NCBI GenBank assembly: GCA_026389745.1
Contig: JAPLHG010000004.1
Span: forward strand, 1 to 5,105
Direction of reading: 5' to 3'
DNA length: 5,105 nt
From: Chloroflexota bacterium
GTDB taxonomy: Bacteria > Chloroflexota > Dehalococcoidia > Dehalococcoidales > Fen-1064
Shown here: one piece after another, positions 4,093 to 5,105 of the stretch
How the letters are laid out: each line of letters opens with the position of its first letter
How positions within the stretch are numbered: position 1 is the first letter of the stretch
Notes under the pieces: model-generated
What the model was told of the DNA's origin: nothing
What the model saw: the letters and a program-made list of their open reading frames with translations, nothing else
Databases searched by the model: none
Translations under genes and position numbers: made by a program

Positions 4093-5105
4093 CTAACACC
4101 TGCGTCGCAAGGGTTGGGGCACCGCCGTTGAGGGAATGCGGTTGTTATCCTTACCAGAACTTCGACCGCCGCTCCTTATGTTGAACCCAAGGTTATCCAC
4201 CGGGCTTGCTAAATTGTGTGCTTTCTTAACGTCGATGGTGGCCAGTTCACTGTACCTCCTGGTCATTTCCAGGTTGGAATGCCCGAGCAGCTTTTGCAGG
4301 CTGAAAACATCCCCCCATTCCTGAGAAAGGTAATGGCAGCGGTATGGCGTAGGGTGTGGGGCGAGCACCGCACTCCCACCAATCCGGCTTTGCGGCCATA
4401 GATTTTCATCATCTGTTGTATCATTTTTTTGCCTATTGGTCTACCTTTTCGATTGAGGAAAACGAAATCGCAGTTCGCGTTAACGGGCTCCGGACGGAAC
4501 TTTTCGATGTAGTTCCACAGCAAGCGCTGCACCCGCTTCCCAATCGGGACGAGGCGTTCCTTGTTCCCTTTACCCAGCACCCTGGCAATGCCATCTTCCA
4601 GCCATAATTTCTCCAGCGTCATGCTGCAGAGTTCGGAGAGTCTCAAGCCGGTGTCAAGCATGGTCAAAATGATCACCTGGTCCCTGTAACCGACCGGAGT
4701 GCGGGTATTGATGACGCCGAGAAGTTGCTCGATCTGAGGCGGTGAAAAAGTCGCGACGATTTTGGTCGGCGGCCGCGGAATTTTTACCTTCTCGAACGGG
4801 TGAGCCGGCAGGATGTCTTCTGAGACCAGCCAGGAATAGAAAATTCTCACACTGCGTGCGTAGCAGTTGACAGTGTGACCGGAAAGCCCCCTGTCTTGAA
4901 CATGGATGGTGGGATGAACCGAGTAACATTTGACGTGTTGCAGATAGAAGATGAATGCCCGGATCTCCTGGTAAGTGACAGATGTCAGGGGCATGCCGCC
5001 GTACTGCGAATCGAGAAATCTCAGGAAGATTTTCAGGCCCTGCTTGACGGCTTCGATGGCTGCGGGGCTTATCCCTTCGGTGCCGGCGCAGACCTGGTAA
5101 CCGTA
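4093..5105 (-). pseudogene. tyrosine recombinase/integrase (XerC/D-like), frameshifted, 5' end outside the window
   Basis: This is a phage-integrase-family site-specific recombinase. Numbered from the window edge with the frame restored (337 residues visible), an N-terminal SAM-like core-binding domain spans about 15-115 and the catalytic domain about 120-305. All catalytic residues can be found: R155 in DTGLRLSEL, K179 in LGKGNKERLVP, H250 and R253 in SPHTLRHTAA, H276 in LLGHSNLEMT, and nucleophile Y285 in TRRYSEL. The first frame is open from beyond base 5105 and stops at 4263; it would leave the first four residues and lack H276 and Y285. The rest lies in the -1 frame, ending at TAG 4093. 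The break is at a six-G run (coding strand, 4316-4311) where seven G would restore FLRNGG-DVFSLQ. An ATG at 4994 is internal, since the frame stays open upstream with sensible core-domain sequence. It may be a decayed gene, a sequencing error, or a gene expressed by slippage. Base composition is more GC-rich than the flanking spacers. Confidence 0.88.
4311..4316 (-). other. frameshift site in the integrase (G6 run)
   Basis: The coding strand reads AAT GGG GGG ATG here. Re-reading one G (a -1 shift) gives AAT GGG GGG GAT and rejoins the conserved catalytic-domain sequence without losing or adding any residue expected from the family. A homopolymer of six is prone to replication slippage, polymerase slippage and sequencing error alike. 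Confidence 0.8.

Overview
This is a 5.1 kb bacterial window. It is gene-poor and loosely packed, with five protein-coding loci, one tRNA gene and about 45% of the sequence non-coding. Bacterial sigma-70-type promoters, Shine-Dalgarno sites, GTG/TTG starts and a tRNA gene with an encoded CCA end support a bacterium. The intergenic AT content and gene families would fit an anaerobic Firmicutes- or Chloroflexota-type genome, but no marker here fixes the taxon.

Left part, + strand (1-2104). A 383-bp leader region carries a possible promoter. Next comes a 192-aa plasmid pRiA4b ORF-3-like protein (384-962), then a spacer with a large imperfect inverted repeat (1032-1100). A 203-aa stand-alone HD-domain protein follows (1182-1793, TTG start, good Shine-Dalgarno). 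A near-consensus promoter (TTGACC-N17-TATAAT, 1896-1924) then precedes a tRNA-Val(UAC) gene (2028-2104).

Middle (2105-2703). About 600 bp lack any sizeable gene. The stretch holds a minus-strand micro-ORF of 23 codons (2176-2247) with a good Shine-Dalgarno and a hairpin plus TTTT behind it, and several AT-rich hairpins. A 14-bp bulged stem-loop lies at 2610-2657.

Right part, - strand (2704-5105). Here are a YgjP/DUF45-type zinc metallopeptidase (2704-3285), an unassigned 137-aa basic protein with a ribbon-helix-helix-like core (3517-3930), and a tyrosine recombinase (4093 to beyond 5105). The recombinase reading frame breaks at a run of six G (coding strand). All six catalytic residues are present but split over two frames.

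Overall this looks like an accessory or island-edge region: a tRNA gene, a damaged integrase and small genes of patchy distribution, separated by long non-coding spacers. The genes do not form one obvious pathway. The most suggestive link is that the ribbon-helix-helix-like gene and the metallopeptidase gene carry similar TTGCA...TTTGCA sites at similar distances upstream, so a shared regulator is conceivable. I see no CRISPR array, complete insertion sequence or complete defence system.
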